A stretch of DNA of 64,000 nt from Planctomycetota bacterium (GTDB taxonomy: Bacteria > Planctomycetota > GCA-2746535). Numbering within the stretch: the first letter of the stretch is position 1; each line of letters begins with the position of its first letter. The translations under genes and the position numbers were made by a program. This document shows, in pieces, positions 29,250 to 38,666 of the stretch. Under the pieces are notes generated by a model. That model was not told where the DNA came from. It saw nothing but the letters and a program-made list of their open reading frames with translations, and did not search any database. The DNA lies in assembly GCA_002746535.1 (NCBI GenBank), contig NVWA01000029.1, positions 1 through 64,000 of the forward strand, given 5' to 3'.

Positions 29250-32200
29250 CTAGTGTGTAAGTCGCTTAATAGTTTTAGATTGGTGAAAAGAACTATATGC
29301 GCCTGAATAACAATTTGAATAATGTTCTTTCATGATTTCATTACTTAGCACACGGTTTTTTCCATCTCTGACATCTTCTAAGATAATTTCACACCCATTA
29401 TTACGAAGAGATTCCATAACATCTCGAAGGTCTAATTTTGTTAAAATATTTGGAATAATTAAATCGTGCGGGATATAATAATAGCGATTCATCAAAACGG
29501 ATTCATATGAAATTAATCCACCTCGAGCCAATATGGATTTAATTTTGACTTCGTCTGAAAGTATTGCACTAAATAAAGATACGATCATCCCCATGGCTTC
29601 CACGTAATTCATTTTATGCGGCCCTGTTTGCCTAAACCCCGTTTCTTCGAATTTAAATTTAGCTCCGGACTTACCATTGGGATCACTGAAACCTTCACCC
29701 CATAAGGAAATATTATTAGGATCAATATCTGTTCTTACTTTTAAATAGGCTAATACTGATCTTACATTTTTGACTCTTTCTCCAATCAATGTTTTTCCCA
29801 TTTGTGCTAAATAAACTGAAGCATTATTGGCTGCAGAATCCGGCAATCTCAATGAATCCACTTCTGTCTCCCCTGTTCCTATGACATCAATCAGCACAAT
29901 TGCAATGCCACTTTTTAGACAGGTTAAAATTTCTTCGCTTCTTTCAAATAAAAACCTTTTCTTGCCTTCTTGGGCAATGCATACTATAGCGCCGATTTTT
30001 TTAGAGTTAGTATTTGGCTTAATTATCCACATTGGAATACCTAATTGAGCTTTACCGGCTTCCAATTTATTAACCTTTAGCCATAAATTCTCAACTTGAT
30101 AATCGTTCCATTGTTGATTTTTAAATTTTTCCGGAATAAAAACATCTGGCTTTGTACCGCCAAGAATTTTATCTAAAGATAATATCAGGTAATATTTATT
30201 CTTAAGATTCAACCTATGATTTTTTTTTCGAAATTGATTAGCTTGATCAAGAAAAATCATATAAGGCTCATTAAACTTTTCATGGCTTTGATCACCAATA
30301 GTCTCTTTGATTTTATTCAATTTATTTAAATCAGATTTTGAAAGTGTAAAATGCTTCTTGATATAATCCACCCCATTGTCATGCATGGTCGACTCGAGGT
30401 GATATTTTTTCAATCGCAATAAGACTTCATCATTTTTAGTTTCGGGTAAATTCAAATCCCACCATTTGTTTAATATTTTATAAAAAGGAACTCGATGCAT
30501 CCAATTGAAATGAGTAGCATGTGTATTTCTATCGCCGTGCAAAAATGTATGGTTGCTTTCTTTTTGATATAAACCATAAACTTTTTTAGCATATGCATGA
30601 GCTGCTTTACTACGATCTCTCCAGGCAAATTCGTTTGCTTGAACAAAATGATTTGGAGCTCTCAAAACATTTATAAGTATAGACGTCATTTCATTTTTGA
30701 GGGCTAATGGGTATGACCTAGCATAATCATGCCAACCAGAGATAATCCTTTTCTGATGAAAATTAAATGGCGCCGAAAGTGTTATCCTAGAATCTAATGC
30801 CGCTCCCATTGCACTTAAATCACCCCCGCCAGCAACTCCCCCGATTATTCCTATTTTTGTCTTATCAACATCTTTGCGAGTATATAAGTAATCAACTGTA
30901 GAAAGAATATCAGAAACAGACCAACCAAGAATTTCTTCACCAATTAATTTCATTTGACCACCGAGTAAATTCTTCTGATGGTTTTTATGATTCCATCTCG
31001 CAGCAACCCCTCTTTCACCAGAACCAAATAGATCAATTGCTATTGCAATACAACCTTGATCGGCTAGATTCTTACCCAATGTCGACAAATCATATGCATT
31101 TCTTGTTGTATGATGAGCCGGTATCATAATCATGACAGGTTTCAACTTATCAGCATTAAGAGGCTCATAGATTGTGCCCATAACAGGAACTCCATTCCTA
31201 TTATTGAAAATAATTCCAGAAACTTTAATATCTGCTACATTGAATTCATATGCGATAGAAAAGTCGATCTTTTTTGCTTTTGGTAAGCCACCTTTCAAAT
31301 TTGGAAATACAGATCTTATCAATTGGTCTTTTTTAACGGTTGAAAATCGGATCCAGTCATTTTTCGTTTTGATAGCATCTAAATCTTTAATCGCATTCTC
31401 ACGATGAATATTTTTTTGGAGATTAATCCAATCCATTAGGCTGCTATTAGGTTTTATCTTTAATTTCGCATCACCTTGAATAACAGCTTTTAATAAGTTC
31501 GGTTTAATCGAATTTTTTTGTAGTCCCTTGGTTTTCATTTTTTCAATGACTAACTGAGCAAATCGTAAAGGGACATGCGCGGTACCGCTGCCTGTTGTAG
31601 TCACAATCGATTCTTGATAAATATGATCAATTGCCTTTCTAGCTGTTCTGAAACGTATTACTTGAAACCACCATGGTTTAAGATCAGGAGTGTTTCCTGA
31701 TGGAACATTACATTTACTAAGTAATTCTGAAAGATTCCCGACTAACGATGTACTCCAATAAGATTTTTTAATTTCTGTATTGCATATGACACTTTTGAAT
31801 GGAGGTAATTTTTTAACGCGCTTACCGCCTGAATTGCCACGATTAGTAATTAGTTTTGAATGTGGGTTAGTCGCAAATTGAACATAACCATAACCAACCG
31901 GACCCAAAAATATTTCGTTTACATCACCCGACCAGTGAGAGATTTCCTTTTTACTAATATTTTTCATATCATTATCGAAATTGATAACATAAATACCAAA
32001 TTCCTTTTTAGTGAACGCTACTCTAACTTCAGTCAGTTGAAATTCATCAGAAGCAATATTGCCAAAACTGGGTATTAATTTAATGGCAGGCAATTTCAAC
32101 CAATCAGCATGACTTGCAGGTATTTTTTCTACTAACTGAGCTTTTGCTAAATAAGGATTTTTAGTTGTTATGGACTGATTAACGATGATCTCATACGATT

Positions 32201-32846
32201 TATCAAACGACATATTCGTTTCAATTGTATAGACTTTACTATATGAACGGAAAGGTTCAAAACCACGGTGCTGCCGTTCTCTCCCAATTTTTAACTTGAT
32301 CACTTTCGAATCTTTTGATTTTACGATGCTTTCATGAAAAGCTATTTCTACTCTCCATTTCTTTGAACTAATTTTTACGGATGAAAATATTTTTTGATCA
32401 CGAATGAGTTGCTGTTTCTTTTTACCATTTTCACGAACCGAAACAGCACCCAAAGGATTTATTTGAGCCGTTAAATTTTTTATTCCATAAAAATTAAAAG
32501 AAATATTGTCGTCATACCATAAAGCTTCTCCATTTAATCCTTCTCTAGAAATTATTGAATCTGGCTCTACAATATCTACACCTACGACAAACCATTGACC
32601 TACTTGCACGATTTCAATCGAAACATCATTATCTGGATTTTTTTTCTCGGTAAAATTCTTATTCATTTTAGATAATTTATTTGCTCTGACCCAAATATCA
32701 GAATCCCCATTACCATTTAACAATATTGAACTAGGAACATTAGCTTTTGGCAAAGAGTCTATTTTGCTCTGTGACATACAGAACGTGAATACAAACATAA
32801 ATATAAGTGTTAAGCCATTTCTTACTGAGGCAGATCTGTTTCGCAT
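29250..32846 (-). CDS. Exported protein with CBM9-like domains and two degenerate alpha/beta-hydrolase domains
   Basis: A 1198-residue protein with a signal peptide ending near FCMSQ. Residues about 35-420 look like two CBM9/DOMON-type beta domains. Residues about 540-800 form an alpha/beta-hydrolase resembling acetyl-xylan esterases, but the nucleophile elbow reads GGVAGGG, with Ala where Ser is expected (about residue 670). A second hydrolase-like region (about 930-1190) has GEGFSDP at its elbow, again without Ser. It may be non-catalytic, or use other residues. It is last in a three-gene operon, 9 bases after the PLP enzyme. AAGGAA precedes the ATG. Confidence 0.75.
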   Translation of the reverse strand: MRNRSASVRNGLTLIFMFVFTFCMSQSKIDSLPKANVPSSILLNGNGDSDIWVRANKLSKMNKNFTEKKNPDNDVSIEIVQVGQWFVVGVDIVEPDSIISREGLNGEALWYDDNISFNFYGIKNLTAQINPLGAVSVRENGKKKQQLIRDQKIFSSVKISSKKWRVEIAFHESIVKSKDSKVIKLKIGRERQHRGFEPFRSYSKVYTIETNMSFDKSYEIIVNQSITTKNPYLAKAQLVEKIPASHADWLKLPAIKLIPSFGNIASDEFQLTEVRVAFTKKEFGIYVINFDNDMKNISKKEISHWSGDVNEIFLGPVGYGYVQFATNPHSKLITNRGNSGGKRVKKLPPFKSVICNTEIKKSYWSTSLVGNLSELLSKCNVPSGNTPDLKPWWFQVIRFRTARKAIDHIYQESIVTTTGSGTAHVPLRFAQLVIEKMKTKGLQKNSIKPNLLKAVIQGDAKLKIKPNSSLMDWINLQKNIHRENAIKDLDAIKTKNDWIRFSTVKKDQLIRSVFPNLKGGLPKAKKIDFSIAYEFNVADIKVSGIIFNNRNGVPVMGTIYEPLNADKLKPVMIMIPAHHTTRNAYDLSTLGKNLADQGCIAIAIDLFGSGERGVAARWNHKNHQKNLLGGQMKLIGEEILGWSVSDILSTVDYLYTRKDVDKTKIGIIGGVAGGGDLSAMGAALDSRITLSAPFNFHQKRIISGWHDYARSYPLALKNEMTSILINVLRAPNHFVQANEFAWRDRSKAAHAYAKKVYGLYQKESNHTFLHGDRNTHATHFNWMHRVPFYKILNKWWDLNLPETKNDEVLLRLKKYHLESTMHDNGVDYIKKHFTLSKSDLNKLNKIKETIGDQSHEKFNEPYMIFLDQANQFRKKNHRLNLKNKYYLILSLDKILGGTKPDVFIPEKFKNQQWNDYQVENLWLKVNKLEAGKAQLGIPMWIIKPNTNSKKIGAIVCIAQEGKKRFLFERSEEILTCLKSGIAIVLIDVIGTGETEVDSLRLPDSAANNASVYLAQMGKTLIGERVKNVRSVLAYLKVRTDIDPNNISLWGEGFSDPNGKSGAKFKFEETGFRQTGPHKMNYVEAMGMIVSLFSAILSDEVKIKSILARGGLISYESVLMNRYYYIPHDLIIPNILTKLDLRDVMESLRNNGCEIILEDVRDGKNRVLSNEIMKEHYSNCYSGAYSSFHQSKTIKRLTH

Positions 32847-32855
32847 ATTAATTCC

Positions 32856-33953
32856 TTAAAATTCTTTTATAGCTTTTTCAAACAATAATAGTTCTTGTTC
32901 TGTATAACAGCTTTTAGCAATACCTCGTAGTAACTCGTGTCTAGGTTCAGAAGCATATTTAAAATAAGGGATAGCAATATCATACTTATATAAATGTTCA
33001 CTTAATTTAGCGGCTTCAAATTCATCTTTTAATACCATTCCTATAATGGGAGAATTTTCGTCCACAGTTGATATGCCTTTAGAGTTTAAAGCGACTCTCA
33101 TTCGTTTTGCATTTTTATATAAATTGTCTTTTAGTTCCGGCTCGTCTTTAATAATTTGCATTGCTTTGACACATGCACCAATGATCGGAACAGCTGAGGC
33201 CGATGTGCCAGAAGTAACTTCGTTTGACCTAAATAAATCAACTAGTTCTTCTCGACCTACTAAAAAACCACCATTACAACCTAAAGCTTTACTCATGCTA
33301 CCTAAGATAGTGGCATCTTCGGGTTTTATTCCACAATGTTCAGCGACTCCTCTACCTCTACAACCAACGCCGAATACACCGTGTGCATCATCGATCAGTA
33401 ATTCAGCATTATATTTTTTAGCTAAATTACTAATTTCTAAAATTGGAGGGATTTCGCCACTGATTCCCCATAATCCGTCAGTCGCAATGATTGGATTTTT
33501 AACAGCATGAGTTTCTAAAAGTTCCTCAAGATGTGCAACATCTAAGTGCCTATATTTATGAACTGTGTATCCAGCAGCAGACATGCCTTTAAATAAATTC
33601 ACATGACAAGTTGCATCACAAAATACCGTATCGTGTTTTTCTCTCATGGCACTAAAATAAATTAGCCCACCTATAAATGCAATTCCAAAGAATGTGGCAT
33701 CTTCAGTTCCAAAAAATTCTGTAAGGTTTTTTTCCATTTCTTCAAATATAGTATTCCAACCAAGTCCCCAGCGACTACTCGTTGGGCTGATACCGTATTC
33801 TTTGGCCGACTGATACAATGCTTCAATAAGTCTCTCATCCCTCGAAAGACCTAAATAATCATTTCCGGCAAAACTAATTTTTTGTTCTGTTAATACAATT
33901 TGAGGTTTTTTCATAATTTCTTTTGAGAAGTTTGTAGAAGACTCTAGTAGCAA
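32856..33953 (-). CDS. PLP-dependent alpha-oxoamine synthase-like enzyme (AONS/KBL family)
   Basis: A 365-residue fold-type I PLP enzyme. DDAHGVFGVGCRGRG and the PLP lysine in GSMSKALGCNGG match 8-amino-7-oxononanoate synthase, 2-amino-3-ketobutyrate CoA ligase and serine palmitoyltransferase. These condense an amino acid with an acyl-CoA; the exact substrate cannot be read here. It is slightly shorter than the usual 390-400 residues, mainly at the N-terminus. The frame opens with TTG at 33953 behind AAGAAGG; an ATG at 33914 is an alternative. The operon partners are exported proteins, an unusual setting for a biotin-type enzyme. Confidence 0.82.
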   Translation of the reverse strand: MLLESSTNFSKEIMKKPQIVLTEQKISFAGNDYLGLSRDERLIEALYQSAKEYGISPTSSRWGLGWNTIFEEMEKNLTEFFGTEDATFFGIAFIGGLIYFSAMREKHDTVFCDATCHVNLFKGMSAAGYTVHKYRHLDVAHLEELLETHAVKNPIIATDGLWGISGEIPPILEISNLAKKYNAELLIDDAHGVFGVGCRGRGVAEHCGIKPEDATILGSMSKALGCNGGFLVGREELVDLFRSNEVTSGTSASAVPIIGACVKAMQIIKDEPELKDNLYKNAKRMRVALNSKGISTVDENSPIIGMVLKDEFEAAKLSEHLYKYDIAIPYFKYASEPRHELLRGIAKSCYTEQELLLFEKAIKEF

Positions 33954-33971
33954 GAGCCTTCTTTTGGTGAT

Positions 33972-35867
33972 TTATAAAGATTTATCTACTAACAATGTTA
34001 TTTTGTTTATTTTAATTTTGCAGCCCGTTTCAGGAATACCAGCAAACATCAAATAAATTTTTGTGATATTATCTAGCTTCACTTTTGATAAAGATGTCAT
34101 AGGAATATTCATAGTGAACTTACCTTTTCTAACTTTGTAAGAAACATCACTTCGTTCTTTATTGTTACTATTCGACCGAGCTCTGAAAATTACATTCTGT
34201 GACGTTTCACCAAGATTTTCAAGTTCAATGACAATAGATTTATAAGATCTCCAGTCTTCTTTTAAATTTCTCATAGAAGCTTGTGGGTATTGGCTCTTTT
34301 CAGTGCTTGAAATTAACATACCACCTCCCGCTGCAAAAGCTTTAACAAGTGGTTTATCTGCTCCCCATGCAGAGAGAGAAGCTTCCTTTGAAAAGTCACA
34401 CAAAACTTTATCGGTCAGTTTACTATTTCCTGGCATCCAATTGATTTTCCCATTTCGCATGGTTAGGTCTTGCATTTGTGGTAGTTTTTTTGTGTCGGCA
34501 AGTTTAACCTCAAAAGTAGTCGGAGAAGAAGTGATTTCTTTTTCAATAACCTTTTCATTATCCCAAGCAGGCGCTTCTTTATACCGATAAATAACTTTCA
34601 ATTTACTATTACTTAAATCGGCAACTTTAGTTGCAATTGTAATTTTATTATTACCTGGCATCAAATGCGGAGCCGACATCGCATTATGAACAAATACTGT
34701 TCTTACATAGATATTTTTTAATGTTGCATTGCCTACAATATCTATTTTTAATTTGTATTTATTATATCCCATTCCACCTTTAGCAATTTTATTGGCAAAA
34801 TCCGCCTTGAATTGATGATCACCTTTTTTACTCGAGGTAAAAACCGGCATCCATTTATCACCCTTAACAGCAACCGACACAGATATTTTATCAGCATCAG
34901 TTGGGCAAGAAGCGTTTAAATAAACTCGACCAGCAGTAATCTGAAAAGGAGATGCTACAGGAATAACAATACTTTTGGCGGCAACTTGACTTTTAAATGC
35001 ATCCGATGATAAATCAGGCGAGTAGTTGATGAATCCGTTAAAATAATGTCTATATGAGATAGAAACTTTTTCATAATTTTTAATGCCATAAGGTTCCCAA
35101 AATTTAAATAATGCTTCGGGGTTCTTTCTGTCTTTTGAACCACAAGTGTGGTGTGGTGTTTTAAATTTCTTGCTGACACTACCTGGTATGATTGCACCTT
35201 GTGGCCACCATGTTCTGACAATTTCTTCACCCATCCTTAACTTTAAATCTTTAACACTCCAATTTGAGGTTAAAGGCTTGTAATTCAATACTTTAGTTTT
35301 TGCTTTGAACCATATGGGCTTATCTCCACAAGGACCCCAACCAGGTGCGTTTAAACCTTTTTTTTCAGCTTCAGTTATAATAGAAGGATCTTTATTGAGC
35401 TCTGCAAATGAGGCGACATATTTTTTACCATTAGCATCTTTAGTAAATACGTAGAAATTAGCAAATGTATCATAGCCATGCCACTTGCCATCATAAAAAG
35501 CTTCATAAAAAGTATGGCCAGGGTGAGATACGACACGTGCTTTGATTCCTGCGGCCTCTAAGATTCCTTTCATACATGTACCTTGAGAACCACACAAAGT
35601 ATTGCCTAATACATTTATTGTTCTTAAGGGCAATCGGCTACCTGCAATATTCCTGAAGTGATAAACTCTTTGTCTATAAAAATTATAAAGCGCAATAGCC
35701 TTTTCCTCTTCTGTCATTTCCTTTTTAATAACATCTTTAATAATTGTTTTCATAGATGAACAATCAACGGTTCTATCAGTAGTTATCCATGGATTTACAA
35801 CTGACTGACCAAAAATATTGGTCAAGCTGAAAACACATAAAATAATTAAAATATGAAACTTCTTCAT
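33972..35867 (-). CDS. Exported transglutaminase-like protein
   Basis: A 631-residue protein with a signal peptide (hydrophobic residues 4-20, cleavage near FGQ). The region about 35-145 is a transglutaminase-like (papain-type) domain: Cys in QGTCMKGILEAAG, His in HPGHTFYEAF and Asp in HGYDTF form the expected triad order. The remaining part looks like stacked beta domains, with a carbohydrate-binding-like C-terminus. It may crosslink or hydrolyse amide bonds outside the cytoplasm. AGGAG lies seven bases before the ATG. It is the first gene of a three-gene operon with the PLP enzyme 18 bases downstream. Confidence 0.8.
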   Translation of the reverse strand: MKKFHILIILCVFSLTNIFGQSVVNPWITTDRTVDCSSMKTIIKDVIKKEMTEEEKAIALYNFYRQRVYHFRNIAGSRLPLRTINVLGNTLCGSQGTCMKGILEAAGIKARVVSHPGHTFYEAFYDGKWHGYDTFANFYVFTKDANGKKYVASFAELNKDPSIITEAEKKGLNAPGWGPCGDKPIWFKAKTKVLNYKPLTSNWSVKDLKLRMGEEIVRTWWPQGAIIPGSVSKKFKTPHHTCGSKDRKNPEALFKFWEPYGIKNYEKVSISYRHYFNGFINYSPDLSSDAFKSQVAAKSIVIPVASPFQITAGRVYLNASCPTDADKISVSVAVKGDKWMPVFTSSKKGDHQFKADFANKIAKGGMGYNKYKLKIDIVGNATLKNIYVRTVFVHNAMSAPHLMPGNNKITIATKVADLSNSKLKVIYRYKEAPAWDNEKVIEKEITSSPTTFEVKLADTKKLPQMQDLTMRNGKINWMPGNSKLTDKVLCDFSKEASLSAWGADKPLVKAFAAGGGMLISSTEKSQYPQASMRNLKEDWRSYKSIVIELENLGETSQNVIFRARSNSNNKERSDVSYKVRKGKFTMNIPMTSLSKVKLDNITKIYLMFAGIPETGCKIKINKITLLVDKSL

Positions 35868-36153
35868 TACCTATCTCCTTAGAAATATTTTTTAAATGAC
35901 AATTTATATTGGCAGGATTTTGAATATTCGAACATGCAAAAATGTTGGTGAATTCAAAAATATCATTATCGAGCACATATATAAAAAACAATCTAAAAGC
36001 AGATCTACTAGTCTATATTTTAGTAAATTACATGGAATAAATGCATGATTAAGAAAGTATTCAATCAACTATTTTGCATGCAATAAAAATCAACTTATTC
36101 TGTAATCCATTGTTAACTAATATAAATAGAACCTCAATAATTTAATAAATTGA

Positions 36154-37263
36154 TTAAGGGCATTGAGCAGTTGATTCTCTGACAATCAATTCTACAGCCA
36201 TTGTCTCTTTCATCACAGGTTTCGAAGAATTTTTCATACGCTGAAAAAGCAAGACTAATGAAGCCTTAGCCAGTTCAGATAATTTTTCAGATCGAACGGT
36301 ACTCAAACCAATATTGGATATGGTTTTGATATATGGGTTGTCACCAAAACCAATGACACTAAAGTCTTCAGGAACTTTTAATCCACAACTTTCGGCAGCT
36401 CGTATGGCGCCAACAGCCATTTCATCAACAAAGGCTACTAGAGCTGTTAAATCGGGACATTCACTTTTCAACTGATGAAATGCTTTCACACCTGATTCAA
36501 CACTTGCATTTGTTAAGCTGGAAAAAGATTTTGATATGCCCGCTTCTTTCAAACTAGCTAGATAACCTTGATGACGTAAGGTTGAACTAAACTCTTCATC
36601 TGGACCAACTATACCTCCACCACGGACATGACCCATATACCCAATATTAGTATGTCCCATGTGAATCAATAAATTAGTTGCTTGGCGAGCTCCTTCATAA
36701 TCATCGGTGACGACTGAATCAATTCCAAACTCCACAGCATCAAAATCAAAGGAAACTAATGGAATACCAAACTTATTAAACTCAACCATCAATTCTGGCT
36801 TCATGACACCTAGGGTAATCAAGCCCTTAATATTTTCGCTCTTTATAATTTCTCTAATTTCATCTATTGGTTTTGTTGCAGAAATTAATTGTATTAACCA
36901 ACCCAATTGTTGATCCAATTGTAAAGCAATTTCAGAATAGACGCCTCCATAATAAAAATCCATTTGAAGAAGATTCGTTGGGCGATAATAAATTAAAGCA
37001 ATTTTATCTTTACTTACCGTTGCAGGTTTTAACTTTTCATAAACAACACGATGACCTATTTTGGGCTCATGGGCAAGCATGTTTAAAGTCACCAACTGAG
37101 ATAATGCTTTTCTTAATGTTTGACGATTAACATCCATATGAGATGCCAATTCCCGCTCAGGCTCTAACAACTCTCCAAAAGGATAGATTCCCCTAGAGAT
37201 GTTCTCTTGTAATCTTTTTAATACGACCTCATAGGCCGGCGATTTTTTTGCTCTTTTTTCCAT
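36154..37263 (-). CDS. GntR/LacI-type transcriptional regulator
   Basis: A 369-residue regulator joining an N-terminal GntR winged helix (about residues 9-77, with EPERELASHMDVNRQTLRKAL) to a C-terminal LacI/periplasmic-binding-protein sensor (about 83-365, with TDDYEGARQATNLLI and VIGFGDNP). This architecture is typical of sugar-responsive regulators such as AraR. It should bind an operator near its own gene or the secreted-enzyme operon, with a sugar as ligand; I could not identify an operator. It is separated by 286 gene-free bases from the operon downstream. Confidence 0.9.
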   Translation of the reverse strand: MEKRAKKSPAYEVVLKRLQENISRGIYPFGELLEPERELASHMDVNRQTLRKALSQLVTLNMLAHEPKIGHRVVYEKLKPATVSKDKIALIYYRPTNLLQMDFYYGGVYSEIALQLDQQLGWLIQLISATKPIDEIREIIKSENIKGLITLGVMKPELMVEFNKFGIPLVSFDFDAVEFGIDSVVTDDYEGARQATNLLIHMGHTNIGYMGHVRGGGIVGPDEEFSSTLRHQGYLASLKEAGISKSFSSLTNASVESGVKAFHQLKSECPDLTALVAFVDEMAVGAIRAAESCGLKVPEDFSVIGFGDNPYIKTISNIGLSTVRSEKLSELAKASLVLLFQRMKNSSKPVMKETMAVELIVRESTAQCP

Positions 37264-37467
37264 AATTCAATATTCAATCCAATTAACCATACCATATATC
37301 ATACCATTATTAATAATTAATCAATTGAATATCAATAATATCATACCAAATGACATAAATGAATTGACTTAGAAGTCGAATATGAATATATACTAATTAT
37401 CAAGCATTTCCAAGCACCCTCCCTTCATTCCTACCTAAACAACCCCTCATCTTACCTGGAGACAACT

Positions 37468-37796
37468 ATGAAAAAAATCCTACCAAGCATTATCTGCCTA
37501 ATCACTTTTATGTTAGCCATATCAGTTCATGCCTAAGATAATCTATTAGACAACCCATTAGCTATTGGAAAAATTAAATATTTAAAATTAGGAACCAAAA
37601 AATATAAAACATGTGGCATTGATGATTTAGAATCAGAAAAAAAATTGAATGGGAACCATTTGAATTGTCAAGTGATGAGTATTTAGAATTTTATGATTGG
37701 TGTTTCGAACAATATGGTGATCTTGAAATCAATTCATTTAATAATTGTAGTGGATATTCTGATTGGTTTACTTGTGCTGTTGATAAATTGAATTAA
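37468..37796 (+). pseudogene. Decayed gene for a small secreted protein
   Basis: ATG with GGAG upstream opens a clean signal peptide ending SVHA at codon 22, and the next codon is TAA, exactly where the mature protein would begin. Reading continues in frame as DNLLDNPLAIGKIKYLKLG, then a single-base shift after SEKK is needed to reach IEWEPFELSSDEYLEF and the end FTCAVDKLN-stop. Two independent lesions point to a pseudogene of about 110 codons. The mature part is cysteine-containing and acidic, with no recognised family. Confidence 0.75.
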
Positions 37797-37799
37797 TCA

Positions 37800-37842
37800 G
37801 CTCATTCCCCCACTCAACCAGAGAAACCACAACCCTACACCA
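37800..37842 (-). pseudogene. C-terminal fragment of a YwqK/MORN-like gene
   Basis: The minus strand reads RVVVSLVEWGNE, similar to VVVSRVEWDVR at the end of the fragment at 57.8 kb. The similarity stops where the 166-bp array leader begins, so the leader borders a broken gene. It is very short and supported only by comparison. Confidence 0.45.
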
Positions 37843-38007
37843 TAAAGTAATTTTCACTATATCCCCTTTTCTGGAAACTACTGCATTTCATCATCTACTA
37901 GGTTATAAATAACGATATTACTCTTCCATGATATTGCTAATTTAGTAGAATATTATTTTATTAAAATCTGATTGGATGAAATTAATATTGACGTGGACGG
38001 AGTCTGT
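37842..38007 (+). repeat. Cassette-array leader, copy A (attI-like candidate)
   Basis: This 166-bp segment matches 58823-58988 without gaps, with about nine mismatches. Both copies lie immediately upstream of the first cassette of an array, and both end at GGAGTCTGT, after which the sequences diverge completely. Divergence one base after G is what insertion of different cassettes at a G/TT core site would give. TTGACG near the right end could be a -35 box, with a -10-like TATTTA or AATTTA 17 bases on, partly in the cassette. No integrase gene adjoins it. Confidence 0.75.
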
Positions 38008-38043
38008 CAAAATTTAATTTAGATAATCATTAGAGATCACACC

Positions 38044-38466
38044 ATGCTTATCACATATGTGAAAGCTCAATCAATTGATAAAGAGTTTATCAAAAAAATC
38101 AAATTTGACGGATTACGACCTTATGTTACTGAGTTATGGGGTTGGGATGAACAATATCAAGAAAATAATTTTAACAAAAATTTTAATCCAGAAAATATGG
38201 ATTTAATTGTTTATCAAAATCAAAAAATTGGAATGATAAGAACTGAGCTTCAAGATGACTGCTTATATTTAGCAGAAATATTTATTGATAAGCTATATAG
38301 AAATAAAGGCATTGGCACAAAAATTATTAAAGACCTTATTAATTCAAATAAACCAAAACCAATAAAGTTACAATTTCTAAAACCAAACCCTGTTCAATCG
38401 TTATATGAAAAATTGGGCTTTAGAATAATTGATGAAACAAATAGTCACTATAAAATGCAAATATAA
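38044..38466 (+). CDS. GNAT-family N-acetyltransferase (cassette 1 of array 1)
   Basis: A 140-residue single-domain GNAT protein. The acetyl-CoA-binding block IFIDKLYRNKGIGTKII is the R/Q-x-x-G-x-G/A loop in variant form. It ends in the usual beta strand with YEKLGFRI. The substrate is unknown; small GNATs are common integron cargo. It is the first gene after the leader, with an attC-like site directly after it. Confidence 0.85.
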   Translation: MLITYVKAQSIDKEFIKKIKFDGLRPYVTELWGWDEQYQENNFNKNFNPENMDLIVYQNQKIGMIRTELQDDCLYLAEIFIDKLYRNKGIGTKIIKDLINSNKPKPIKLQFLKPNPVQSLYEKLGFRIIDETNSHYKMQI

Positions 38467-38475
38467 AATCAAAGT

Positions 38476-38585
38476 ATCAAACAAAGACAATTCCAAGAAA
38501 TTACTTATACACTACAAAATAAAACTCATCATCAGTCCACTCTACAGAATAATCTTGTTAAGTGGTTCTGGTTTAATCGTTAGCT
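38476..38585 (+). repeat. attC-like site 1
   Basis: A 110-bp element from ATCAAAC to the core GTTAGCT. It contains the family block ACTCATCATCAGTCCACTC and a variant right arm ending TTTAATC before the core. It separates the GNAT and EEP-phosphatase cassettes. Confidence 0.7.
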
Positions 38586-38666
38586 AAATAAGAATTTTAT
38601 GTATTTATCGGAGATGAATCAATAAAATATGAAGTTTGACTAACAAAAACAAGAAAGGTGACCACC

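Noticed and set aside
33046-33510. 154-codon plus-strand reading frame
   Set aside because: It lies wholly antisense to the PLP enzyme, whose conserved motifs fix the real frame. It has no ribosome site or family resemblance.
37264-38043. Integrase gene next to the leader
   Set aside because: No tyrosine-recombinase reading frame is found on either strand here or elsewhere in the window. Only the regulator gene and a small pseudogene adjoin the leader.
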